64,000 nt of DNA from Rhizophagus clarus (taxonomy: Eukaryota > Glomeromycota > Glomeromycetes > Glomerales > Glomeraceae), in contig BLAL01000252.1 of the NCBI GenBank assembly GCA_015698045.1, forward strand, positions 1 to 64,000. The letters run 5' to 3'. The position numbers were made by a program, and so were the translations under genes. Below the pieces are notes generated by a model. That model had not been told where the DNA came from. It did not search any database and saw nothing but the letters and a program-made list of their open reading frames with translations. Shown one piece after another: positions 36,649 to 47,807 of the stretch. Numbering within the stretch: the stretch's first letter is position 1; each line of letters starts with the position of its first letter.

Positions 36649-38412
36649 TTATTTTTCATCCGAGTCTACCATTACACTATCCAAATCACTCTCATTCTTT
36701 GAACCACTTAAAATATTTTGATCTTCTATTTCATTGCACACCTCATTCAAATTGAATTCTTTACTCCATGTTGAAACAATAGTACTGTCAAGGATAGCAT
36801 TATTTTTATCAATTACTGGCGGTATAGTATAATATGGTATCTTTCCAGAATTCCAATCTTGCAGAACGATCTTTGCTGCTGAATCAATATCGGGAATACC
36901 ACCGTGCTTTAATTTACCCTTTTTGTTGGCAAGATGTAGAAGGAATTCGTTAACATCCCTGAACCTTGGGACATTATACTTTGTCATGAGTTGTTCCGGT
37001 TTACAACGTGAAACAATCAACTCAACTACAAAAAAGTGACTAATGAATCATTAAACCATAAAAATTTCCTTTAAACGCGCATACATACCAGGTGAAATGA
37101 GATCTTCTAATAATTCAATTTTGATACAATTCCTTAATAAAGTTTCTGCATTTTTGTCACGAGTGAATACAATTCCAGGACAATCCAACAGTTTTATATT
37201 CTTGTCCAAGTGAATTTCTTGTGTGAATTTCGTTAGACCTGGAGTTGCACCTATATCACAAACTTTAGACCGTTTTAAGGAGTTAATAATAGAAGATTTT
37301 CCAACATTCGGAATTCCGATTACTCCAACGGTGATTGAAGTTTTCATATTTAAATTTCGAGAGTAGTTTTTAAGAAGCTTGATGAGCGTTTCAGCACCCA
37401 AACACTCATTACTGCGTTGTAACATATTATTCGACACAGTAGATACCGACGCAGAAATATGACCGAGATTTTTTCTCTGTGATTGAGTAGAGGACTTAAA
37501 TGCGATGGTTGGAAATTCCTTACGAAGATATATAAGCCATTGCATAATATTTTCCCTAGGAACAAGGTCTAACGTTTCGTGAATTGAAATTCTTGAAAAA
37601 AAATAAATAATTGTTATTTATAATTTGCATGTTAATCTTACCGATTTTATTTAACACTAAAATGATTCTTTTAGTAGATTCACTCTCTAGTATCATTTTT
37701 TCAATATGCTTAGTTCTACAACCTAAAGGATCGCGAGCATCCAATATTTCTAGAATGACATCGGCTGCCTCAAGAACTTTACGAAATTCTTTGTAATATG
37801 CTTTGCGAGAATTATCTTTTTGTCCAACAACGGCTGCATCTATAGCTGTTGATATCCCCTCTTCTTTTTTAGAAACATGATCAATGTCAAATTCTATATC
37901 TCGCTTAGATGCATCTTCAGAGAGTGATGTAAAATTTAATTTACGGTTCTTATTGAATAAGGAATTTCGTGCATCCTTTTGCCGCTGTTTTTCATCTTCA
38001 AGCTTAGAGTGTAGAAGTATACTTTAGTATATAAGACAGACCATTAAAAAAAGAAATTCTCATACTTTTCTTTTCTGTTGCTCAATTTTATTCAAGAGTT
38101 GGTCTTTAAACGGATATAGATTTGGAATACCAGGATCTTTTTTCAGTTCTATAATACAATAGTTTTTCTAATTATGATTATGCAATTTAAATAAAATGCA
38201 CTACTTTTTATACATACTACGAGATTTAGGATTCTTTCTTGCTTCTTTCCTCTCTTTCCTTTTATGTTCATTAATTTTTTTTTGAATTTTATACCGTTTT
38301 GCACACGTCATGCGTTTACTTTTGGCCTCTACGAATTTTGTTTTTAAATTTAGTTCTAAACTAACGATTTCTCGAATATTTTCAAAATTCAAAACTTACT
38401 CTTGCGAACCAT
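36649..38412 (-). CDS. nucleolar GTPase, GNL3/Nug1/Grn1 family
   Basis: Six exons keep phase exactly: 38412-38400, 38328-38218, 38148-38066, 38002-37642, 37568-37089 and 37025-36649. The product is 474 residues. It has the basic N-terminus of the family ([15 protein letters not shown]), [13 protein letters not shown], and then a circularly permuted GTPase. The permuted order is seen as DARDPLGCR, the G4 motif VLNKID (split by an intron), the G1 loop [12 protein letters not shown] and the G3 motif DCPG. Family members act in the nucleolus in assembly and export of the 60S ribosomal subunit. The C-terminal half ([26 protein letters not shown]) is also typical, and the end is acidic. It diverges from the gene at 38674. 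Confidence 0.93.
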
Positions 38413-38673
38413 TCTCCAACTATTTCAGTTCCTAATCTCTCTGTTGACGTTATAAATTTGGATGATTGGTTCATATTTTTTTTTTTTTTCCTTACATAAT
38501 AGATCTAAGATCTTAATCAACACGATTTTTATCGGTCATCACTTATCAGTGATCTTTACTCAAAAAACACTTTCATTGATTTTGAAAAATTATATCTCTT
38601 ACTTAATTGTAAAATTTCATTCTATTAGATTGAAAACGATATATAATTTTCTTTTTTCAGCATAGCAAGCAAT
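38413..38673. promoter_or_regulatory. shared divergent promoter region
   Basis: Only 261 bp separate the two divergent start codons. A pyrimidine tract ending TTTTTTCAG at 38650-38660, just ahead of the plus-strand start, could be an acceptor of a 5' untranslated intron. No specific regulatory motif is recognised. Confidence 0.5.
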
Positions 38674-39547
38674 ATGGCAAAGGACACCAAGCTTTATATC
38701 TCCTACAACCGGGTTCACCAACTCGTAAAAGAATCAGTTGAACGTTATCGAATAAATGACGATTTTAAGCCCGACCTCATGATTGCAATAGGCGGTGGTG
38801 GGTTTATACCCGCTAGAATATTGGTAATATATATATATTTTTTTATTATGATAATACGACACTTTTTTTTTTTGAAAAAATAAAAAGAACGTCTTTAAAT
38901 TCGTTTATTTCTATAAATTATCTTTGCGACCGCATTCGTTACAATTACTTAGTTATTTATATGAAATTATGTTTCATTGTCAATTTCTTACATGTTTTTC
39001 GTTTTCATTTTGGGGCAAAAAGCGTACATTTTTAAAACGAGCCAACAATAAGAATATTCCGATTCAAGCAATTGGTCTTTCCCTATATGAGGATCTTGGT
39101 TCCTATAACTTGTCAACTGACGATTCTCCGGCAATAATTGGTACCCAAGTGATAAAAACCCAGTGGCTTCACTTTGGACCTTCTCATGCAACAACCTCTC
39201 CATTGTTGGGTAAGAATATTCTTATTGTAGATGAAGTTGATGATACTAGAACTACACTTGCTTATGCAGTACAAGAACTTTCCAAGGATATAGAAGAAGA
39301 GAAACGTAAATTTTTACAAGAAAATCCTGGATGCATTGTTCCTGAAACAAAATTTGCTGTATTCGTTCTTCATAATAAAAAGAAGGAGAAAAGAATGGAA
39401 TTTCCTGACCCTTCTATAATAGAAGAAGGAAGATATTATGCAGCTAGAGAAACACCTGATCGCTGGTTGGTTTATCCTTGGGAAGCCAATGACATTGAGG
39501 AACATACTAAAAAGAGTTTGATACAAGAACAAGAAGAATTGCAGTAA
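38674..39547 (+). CDS. xanthine/guanine phosphoribosyltransferase (Xpt1-like)
   Basis: Exon 1 is 38674-38823 and exon 2 is 39023-39547, with a 199-nt intron (GTAATA to AAAAAG), giving 224 residues. The N-terminus reads LYISYNRVHQLV and GGGGFIPARIL, and exon 2 continues RTFLKRANNKNIPIQAIGLS. ILIVDEVDDTRTTLAYAV is the PRPP-binding motif of type I phosphoribosyltransferases. RWLVYPWEANDIEEHT near the C-terminus matches the yeast Xpt1 family. The enzyme transfers phosphoribose from PRPP to xanthine or guanine in purine salvage, in the cytosol. The exon junction restores the family sequence, which supports the chosen acceptor. Confidence 0.92.
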
Positions 39548-39841
39548 TTACTTGTAAATTATGGGCAATAATAATGTTATTGGGAATTATTTAAATTAAA
39601 ATCGTCGAAATTCCTAATGCTGTGCGATGATAGAGATTTATGTAAATATACGTGATACTATTACAGCCAATAATATTTTAGAATTTTAAAGTCATGTGTT
39701 ATGTAATTTCCCTTAATCTATAATAAAAAATATTATGTATTTGAACCAAACAAATAAAATTCTTAGTTTTTCATCTATCCCTTAGACTGTTTTACAGGCA
39801 AATTTCCTGCAACTTTATTTTTTAATTAAGAATATTTTTTA
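39548..39841 (+). promoter_or_regulatory. 3' flank of the phosphoribosyltransferase gene
   Basis: AT-rich sequence with AATAAAAAAT at 39722-39731 and AATAAAATTC near 39753, which are possible polyadenylation signals. No gene is present. Confidence 0.35.
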
Positions 39842-41764
39842 ATTTTTTTTTTTTTTTTGGTGTTAAAGCCATACAAACATTTATTAAGTAAAAAGAGGAT
39901 TACAAAATATAATCACTTCTAATTAGATATGAGTACTCCCAGTTAAAAATTGGTCTAATCATTCACCAACATTGAGAATCAATGAATTAAAACTAATAAA
40001 ATAATAATAAATAAAAATATGAAAATAAATAAAAAAAAAAACATAAAAATAAAACTATCTAAATAACCTAATAAATAATAATAAAACAAATAAAATAAAA
40101 AATAAAATATAAAAATATTATAAAATTAATTTTAAAAATAAAAATCATGCCTAAATTCAATCCCTTATGCCAAAACAATCCCCTAAGAAAACCCAAATTC
40201 TACATTAACATTTGTTGTAAAAATAGCTTAATTTGTAGCAAAGTATGCATATCTGGGAGTCAGAGTCCAGCTTGAAAGTTTTTATATAGCCTATGATTAA
40301 AGATCATATTAGAGGAATCATGGCCACTTTGCGATTGGCTCTTTCATTAGTTTAAAGAGGTAGCAGGATAGGTACGGGTATAGGAAGATCATCACATAGT
40401 ACTTCACATTTTTCATATAATTTGTTAGATAAGATTATTAAGCTATACTTAAAAAATACGGGTTAACATTTTTATGTATATTAAGAGGTAGGTGGATTTG
40501 AATAACAATTAGCTGAAGATAACATATCATTACTTGAAGTTAAGAAAGTGGGTCACTGGTTGGAGATGTGTTTTGTCTATGAAATGATGTTATGCTGTCT
40601 TTTTCATTCTACAGTGAGAATGCAGCGTGAGTTTCAAATAAAATGTTTAAAATTTATAGCAAAGCGCAAAAGAAGGTTTGCTAAAATTGTTTGTGTCTTG
40701 ATAAATAATATATGCAATTTGTGCTATAACATCATTACCTATGCATGATTTATTCTAATAAGCAGTGCTAATTGTTAGAAATGGTAAAAATCAGTTGAAT
40801 CAGATAAAGTACCTAGTATTTTGTAAATGCATTTATGAACCACATGCTCATCTTTTTTTATTTTCGTTAATACAGTAAGTGATAATAAACTGTAATTCAG
40901 TTATGAATAGATTGTGAATTAAGCGTCATTTGTCCAGATAAGCACAGTACTCTATTAAATGCATTTATTTTTTATTCAATGTTACAACCAGTGCACATAT
41001 AGTGATTGTATAAAGCCAATTTGTATTGTATTAAGATGTCACCCAAGAGTAACGCTTTATATGCTAACTTAAGTAAAAAATAAAGTAAGGTGTTAATGGC
41101 TATAGATCAGTACTGAAAGCTTGTAAACTGATTAATGAGTAACCAAGTGATATGCCAGTCACAATTAACAGTGCTAAGATGATACCACTCATTATTGTTT
41201 TTAAGAAGTGATCATTCAGTAGCATCAAAAGTGTTGAATATTCTGATGATAAAATAGTATAGGTTGGCCTTAATTGGGATATTTTTAAATAAGGGATAAT
41301 TTCTAACATCATGGTTAATAAAATCTACTTTATTGTTATAAACCTTCTCACTATTTGTTCTGGCTTTTGCTAATCTATCAGCCATTTCGTTATCTGCAAT
41401 TCTGACATGATCTTTAACCTTTATTAAATCCATTTTTAAATATTTCTTCTTGCATATCATCTTAATTTTATAATTAAAAGTGAATTTAATTGTTTTAGTT
41501 TTGAATGTAACTGAAATTGATCCCAATTATTAATCGCTGATATAGTGCATTGGCTGTCTATATGTATAGTAACAGTAGCACCTTTCAGAGTGCTAAGAAG
41601 AGCCAAGAATATAGCTACTAATTCTGTTCTAGTAGATAAAGACCAATATGCTAATTTAGCAGTTATAATGATAACAGTATTGTTATGTAGAGCTATGTAG
41701 ACTCCTGCATCTATTACACTTAAATAATTGTCTGCAGTGTAGTAAAACACAGAATTGTTAAGTT
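39842..41764 (-). pseudogene. LINE-type retroelement 3' part with RNase H
   Basis: On the minus strand 41764-41350 encodes most of an RNase H domain: VIDAGVYIAL, RTELVAIFLALLSTL with the catalytic Glu, IHIDSQCTISAI with an Asp, and after a frameshift KVKDHVRIADNEMADRLAKA with the last Asp. The first catalytic block, FYTDGSL, lies on the other side of two inserted elements, at 47475-47520. A poly-T run at 39843-39859 would be the poly-A tail of this minus-strand element. That 3' end is inferred. RNase H followed by a long 3' tail fits a non-LTR retrotransposon. Confidence 0.6.
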
Positions 41765-42381
41765 GTTGTAGCAGGACCCAGAAATATATATACAGGGGTA
41801 GGGTCTACTGATGCGTCGTCATCATAGTAGAGTTAGGCGGAGTAAGATTTTGATTTGCGTATAATTTAGGATTTTTTTGTCCGTGGTTAGGTTATTAGAT
41901 TGCGTATTTATTTTCAAAATTTTTATATGTAAGAAATTCAGTTTGCGTATTTTGATCTAAATTTGGCCGATTATATATATATATCATATAATTATATGTA
42001 ATAAAATATGAAATATCATTTAATCTATAAAGCTTTTACATGTCCGATGCACACCTGAAAAAAAAAAATAAAAAAAATACAAAATGTTTGGATTTTTTTT
42101 ATTTCGTGGTATTAATCAGAAAAAATTTTTATAAAAAAATATAAGGTCCGGTCAAATATCTTTCTATTAAAGGCTGATTATGGTTGTTACAATTTTCTCC
42201 CTTAATGGAAAATTGGGATTAGTAATCCAGCAGGGTCTACTTGATTCGTCAAGCGCTGGTATCATAGTTTAGCTATTTCAGTTCTGTAGTGAGTTATAGT
42301 TCCATAGTAAAAACTTTACCACTGACTCACTCCATTTGGAGTATTTAATGTAATCTCCTCGTATTTTATGTTAACTTGTCA

Positions 42382-42437
42382 ATAAAAATAAAAATAAAAA
42401 TAAAAATAAAAATAAAAATAAAAATAAAAATAAAAAT
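42382..42437. repeat. TAAAAA microsatellite
   Basis: About nine uninterrupted copies of a 6-bp TAAAAA unit. Confidence 0.95.
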
Positions 42438-42599
42438 TAAAGGCAGATTATAATACCTGGGTATCGATCATATGATTCGATCAGTTTAATCTTTTTTTAT
42501 AAAACATTTTCACTAGAAAAAAAAATTCATCACTCTAATGTTTTAAAAAAAAATAAAAAATACATAAAAATTTGACCTTTAGTCAAGTATATTGACAAA

Positions 42600-43210
42600 A
42601 GGTATTCACTTCTTTTCTTTAGGAACGCTACTGGAAGTCTGGAACACTTCTGGACATACTATAATACGTAGTAAATTAGTTTTATTTTTATGTATTAGAT
42701 TTCGACTACCTTGGACTTTCTTACTGGATATTCTGAAGGGTAATATAAAAAGGTTATTATATTTAATATAAGAACGTTACTAACGTTCTTCTCTTTTCTT
42801 TTTTTATAGAAGCAAGCCTTTCTAGCACCACTCTTGAAGGTAATTTCGAATGGGAAGGGTAAAGGAGGATAAAACTCAAATGTATTATTATTTAGAGGTG
42901 CTGGAGGTGTTAGCTAAAAAACACTAGTATATAATAAATAATTAAACTTGCAGCTGTATGAGTTTTTATTTAGTAATTAATATTGATATAAGAACGTTAC
43001 TAACATTCTTTTTTTTCTTTTTTTGTAGGTACTGGCTTGAACTTAGAATTAGACCGGGTAAGAGTGGTGTAAGAGTTACTGAGAGGGAAAGTTATTTTAC
43101 TTTTGTTGCAAAGAACATTTACTAATGTTCTTATTTGTTTTTTTTATAGGTGCCAGCTTTGATGAGGGTAGCCGGGTTGAGAGGTAGTTGGATAGAGGGT
43201 GGGAGGGTAT
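42600..43210 (+). repeat. exon-like cassettes in the hAT-like element
   Basis: About four units of 120-180 bp. Each has AACGTTACTAACGTTCTT-type sequence and a pyrimidine tract ending ATAG or GTAG (for example 42810, 43028, 43150), then 35-60 nt of GC-richer sequence, then a GT-containing G-rich stretch. They resemble the cassette arrays in the other elements. Confidence 0.5.
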
Positions 43211-44579
43211 AAACGCATGTTATGAATAATAAAATATTGTATTAAATGGTTTATAATTTAAATCTCATATACAATTTCTTTTGTGAACTTATTTTTTATT
43301 ATTAAAACCGTTTATTTATTATTTTTTTTTTATTGATTAATTTAAAAAAGATTTTTTTAATAAAAACGTAAAAACAATTTTTTTATTTATTAAAAATAAA
43401 TAAACAATGAAATAATTAAAAAAAAATCGCTAAATTTATTAAAACCTGTTCAGACCTGGTCTGGTCCATTTAATTCAGACCGCCTTATATTGTAATCTGA
43501 AACTCAAACTGAATATTTCGGTCTGGATTAAAAACTATAATCCGGACAACTGAAGAATATCTAATTGAACTGGTTTATCAATATAATTTTTCATTAGTAA
43601 ATATATAATAAATGTGACCTTAAGGTTTGAAATTTCAATTGTGTATTTTTGCAGGATTTTCAATATCAGGTGTCAATTTTGCGTACCATTCATATAAAAA
43701 ACCCTTGCGTACAGCTCATAGTAAATGTTTTTTTAGTCACCTGACCCCTATATATATATTTCTGGGTCCTGTTGTAGCTAAGGTTGTCTACCAAAATTAA
43801 AAAGGAAATTCTGAAAGGTTTTGGCCAATCAAATCCATTCTAAAACTAAAGCCAAAATTATTCTTAATTTTGGCCAAAATTATGGCATTAACACAGGTAA
43901 AACGCTGACCAATCAGGTATCTACCTGATTGGTAACTTTTTTTTGGTTGGTTACCTGATTTGTTCAATAGTTAGAAATTTATTCATATTTCAATCAGGTA
44001 TCAATCAGGTTATTACCTGATTAATAACTATTTTTTAATTTAAATTTACTGATTGCTCACTTTTAAAACAAATGTTAAAATTGGGTATTAATCAGTAATT
44101 ATCCAATTGCTAACCATATTTTAATTAAATAAAAGTAACCAGTTGTTATTAAACTTGCGATTAACTTAAATACATTCAACCTAAATTAGGATGAATAGTT
44201 ATATATTTTATACTAATTGAGGTTGAATAGTTTACTATTTTTTAAGTTTCATATTTTATCTCAATTCACTATAGTTAATAATTGGTCTTTTTAGCAAAAG
44301 TTAAAAATTGGTCTTAATTTTGAATCACGTGATATAATCTTAATAATTGATCAAACTTTTTTTTGACTTTTTTAAACTATTCATACTTTCTTCCCTTTCC
44401 TTTTCATTCACTTTGTATTTTTATTTCTCTTTATCTCCTTATCCATCCTTCGTCCTTCACCCTTCCACTTTCCTTTCATCGCTCTTCTCCTTCCCCTTTC
44501 TTTTTTATTTATAGAAAACCAGTTAGAATTAATCTGGATATACAGGCATGTTTTCATAATTTAAAAACTAAAAAAATGT

Positions 44580-44995
44580 TATATAAATTTTTTTTTCTTT
44601 TTTTTTAGTGGGAAAATGACTTTAAAGTTGGATATATAAAATCCAGGTAGTTAAGTTTCGATTATTAAAACTTTTCTGACTTTAATTTATTTAAAAAAAA
44701 CGTTATACCATTTTTTTTTTATTTTTTAGGGAAAATGATTCTGAAGTTAAATATCAGAATCCTGATAGGTAACTTTTATTGAATCTTTCCAAACTATTTA
44801 TTAAAAAATATTATATTAACATTTTTTTTCTTTTTTTGTAAGAAAATAGTTCTGAAGTTGAGTACCAAAATCCCAATAGGTAAATTTTATTTAAATTTTT
44901 CTGAACTTAAATTTTGTTAAAATATAAAAATGTTTAATTTTTTCTTTTTTTTAAGGAAAATGGTTGGATATCAGAATCCCAATAGGTTATTTTAT
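44580..44995 (+). repeat. four exon-like cassettes, GGAAAATG type
   Basis: The units, about 115 bp apart, have a pyrimidine tract and AG, then a block beginning GGAAAATGATTCTGAAGTT and ending AATCCCAATAG, then GTAA or GTTA. They start near 44608, 44729, 44841 and 44956. Confidence 0.75.
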
Positions 44996-45429
44996 CTAAA
45001 GTTGCCTACCAAAATTATTTTGACATTTCGATATAGTATATCATATATTCATATGATACAGTACATAGAGTTCTGATTAGTCTGATCAATTTTGATATCA
45101 TCAATTTACTGATTGTTGATAATCTTATTTTTTTTTAAAAAAAATTTTTTTTTATTTTCTACTTTTACGTAGAAGAAAAAGGTCAGAACTGAAAACTGAC
45201 TTATAAAATAAAAAAACAGATAGTTTTTAAATTTTGACTTTCTGTTTTTTTAAAAAAATTTATTATTTTCAGTTATTTAAAACTAATTTTCCCTTTAAAA
45301 AAAACACATTCAATTTTTTTAAAAAAAAAAATTATTTTTTTCCTTCTTTTATTCAGTTTTTTTTTTTAAAAAAAAAATTAATTTTTCCTTTTTTTATTCA
45401 GTTTGTTTTTTTTTAAAAAAAAAAAATAA

Positions 45430-46620
45430 TTTTTTTTCTTTTTTATAGGGTGTCAGACGAATACTACAAATCAGACTTTGAAATTTAAGTAAATGGAAGG
45501 AGGAGAGTTCCATTTTATTGTTAATAGAAACGTCTTTAACATTTCTTTTTCTCTTTTTTGTAGGGTGTCAGATGAATAATATAAACCAGACTTTAGAATT
45601 GAGGCAAGTGAGGAAGGGGAAATTGTATTTGATTATTTTAATAGAAATGTCTCTAATGTTTCTTCTCTTTTTTATAGGTTGCCAGACGAATACTACGAAT
45701 TGGACTTTAGAATTTAGGTAAATAGAAGAAGAAGAGTTCTGCTTTGTTATTAATAGAAACATTTCTAACGTTTCTTCTCTTTTTTTTGTAGGTTGCTAGA
45801 TGAATATTATGAACTGGACTTTTAGAATTGAGGTAAATGGAAAGGAGTTCTGCTTCATTATTAATAAAAACATTTCTAATATTTCTTCTCTTTTTTGTAG
45901 ATTGCCAAACAAATACTACAAACTGGACTTTTGGAATTAAGGTAAATAGAGGGAAGTTCCACTTTATTGTTAATAGAAACATTTCTAATGTTTCTTCTCT
46001 TTTTTGTAGGTTGTTAGACGAATAATATGAACTAGACTTTGGAATTGAAGTAAATGAGGAAAAGAAAATTGTATTTGATTATTTTAATAGAAATGTTTTT
46101 AACGTTTCTTCTTCTCTTTTTTTGTAGATTGCTAAACGAATACTATGAATCAGACTTTGGAATTGAGGCAAGTAAGGAAGGGAAATTGTATTTGATTATT
46201 TTAATAAAAATATCTCTAACATTTCTTCTCTTTTTTATAGGTTACTGGACGAATACTATAAACCAGACCTAGAAACTGAGGTAAATGGAAGGGGAGAGGT
46301 TTTACTTCATTGTTAATAGAAATATTTCTAATGTTTCTTCTTTTCTTTTTGTAGGCTGTCAGGCTATTTAGACGAACCTGAACTTGAAATGTAAGAAATG
46401 GAGAAGATGGGGAATTCTTTTAATATTAAAGAAATGTACTAACGTTTCTTTCTTTATTTTTTTATGTCGCTAGACTTCTCAGACGAATCTGGACTTAAAA
46501 TGTAAGGAATGGGAAATAGGAATGGGAAATAAGGGGAAGGGAATTCTTTTATTATTAAAGAAATGTAATGTTTCTTATTATTTTATTTTAGATTGCCAGG
46601 CTCTTTGATACTAAAAGCTG
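45430..46620 (+). repeat. eleven exon-like cassettes, LPDE type
   Basis: The units start near 45449, 45563, 45678, 45791, 45900, 46008, 46127, 46241, 46354, 46466 and 46591. Each has AACGTTTCTTCTCTTTTTTG and AG, then about 40 nt such as TTGCCAGACGAATACTACGA ending GGAATTGAG, then GTAAAT or GCAAGT. In one frame the block starts LPDEYY and continues with an F. The last three units diverge. The block is clearly related to that of 22640-23660. Confidence 0.85.
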
Positions 46621-47474
46621 ATACTATGCCAAAATTATAATACAATACTAGTGTCAAAACTAAGCCGAATGCTGAAACAGTTTTGACAATTTTGGCACTA
46701 TGTAAGGAGTGTATAACAAATTTTTATCTAGTACTGTATATAGAAACTTGTAATTTTTATAATATCTTCATGTTATATATGTAATTAGTAATAAAAACAA
46801 TAGGGTTAAATAAATAACAATAAAAATTACTATTTTGAGTGTATTTTTGATATCCAATATTGAATTAATTATAAAATTTATACAAATTGGTTTATTTTTA
46901 TTAATGAAAATTATGTCAAAAATTATTAATCAGTATGCCAATAGTAGATAATAGGAAATATCCTATTGGTAACTAATATGATATACCTGATTGTAATCTA
47001 TTTGAACATCCTAATTAAAACCTTAGTATCTTCCTTTTGTGCCATTTTTTGGCAGCAATCAGAATTTTAAAATTTAATAAATAAAAAAAAATAAGGGATC
47101 AATTGGGTTAAATCCAGTGACCCAGATTCTACCCGATTGGTCCCCTATTTGATATCGTTTAACTAGTGTAAGTCATGTGACATTACACAAATTTTCAAAA
47201 AAAGGAAATTTTAGTTCGCAGCAAAATTAGAAAATTGTATTGCACAATAATTATACAAGAATCCAATAAAGAACATTTTTATGTTGATCTTTTATTTAAC
47301 CAAAATTAGATATTAAAGCTGGCTTATAATTTTGGCTAAATTTTAGCATTTTGGTAATAATTTTAGTATTATAATTTTGGCAAATTTACTTTTAATTGCC
47401 TAAACTTTCAGCTATAAAAAAGGTTTGGCTTTGGCCTAAACTACCTAATTTTGGCAGGCAACCTTAGTCGTAGC

Positions 47475-47580
47475 TAAAGGGAACCATCTGTATAAAAATT
47501 AAGTGTTTTATCTATTTTCACATAATTTCAGAATGTCTCATTAAAAGCTATTAGTGATTGCCTTAAATAATTATTAACGA
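47475..47580 (-). pseudogene. first part of the LINE RNase H domain
   Basis: On the minus strand this reads LNFYTDGSL and is followed, after removal of the two hAT-like elements and one target copy, in phase by the RNase H sequence at 41764 downward. One TAG stop lies at the junction. FYTDGS is the first catalytic Asp block of RNase H. Confidence 0.65.
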
Positions 47581-47807
47581 TCTATTTCAGTATAGTCAAC
47601 TCTTTTTATAGTCACCTCTGTTATAATCATAATTGAATATCCTAAATTTATATATATATAAACATCATTTATAGTCACAAACTACCTATAGTTACTCAAT
47701 CTGTTCAATTTTAATTGATCAGATTTTTGATCAGGTTTTAGGTTAATAATTATTGGATAATAAAATTGTACAACTTGATCAGTGACCTGATTTTATTGAC
47801 CTACAAA

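Larger units (their letters stand above)
41773..43770. mobile_element. 2.0-kb non-autonomous hAT-like element (AGGACCC family)
   Basis: The inverted ends start AGGACCCAGAAATATATATA. The exact 8-bp target duplication GTTGTAGC is at 41765-41772 and 43771-43778. It belongs to the same family as 14245-16044 by its ends. There is no transposase. The interior holds exon-like cassettes at 42600-43200 and a TAAAAA microsatellite. It interrupts the LINE RNase H domain. Confidence 0.85.
43779..47466. mobile_element. 3.7-kb non-autonomous hAT-like element
   Basis: The inverted ends are TAAGGTTGTCTACCAAAATT on the left and, as reverse complement, TAAGGTTGCCTGCCAAAATT on the right. The 8-bp flanks are GTTGTAGC (43771-43778) and GTCGTAGC (47467-47474), with one difference. 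It lies directly beside the element at 41773-43770 and shares its target site. It holds two cassette arrays and no transposase. A further degenerate copy of the terminal motif at 44996-45020 suggests a composite history. Confidence 0.8.

Noticed and set aside
45234..45416. Phe/Lys-rich open frame on the plus strand
   Set aside because: It is translated from poly-T/poly-A tracts only.
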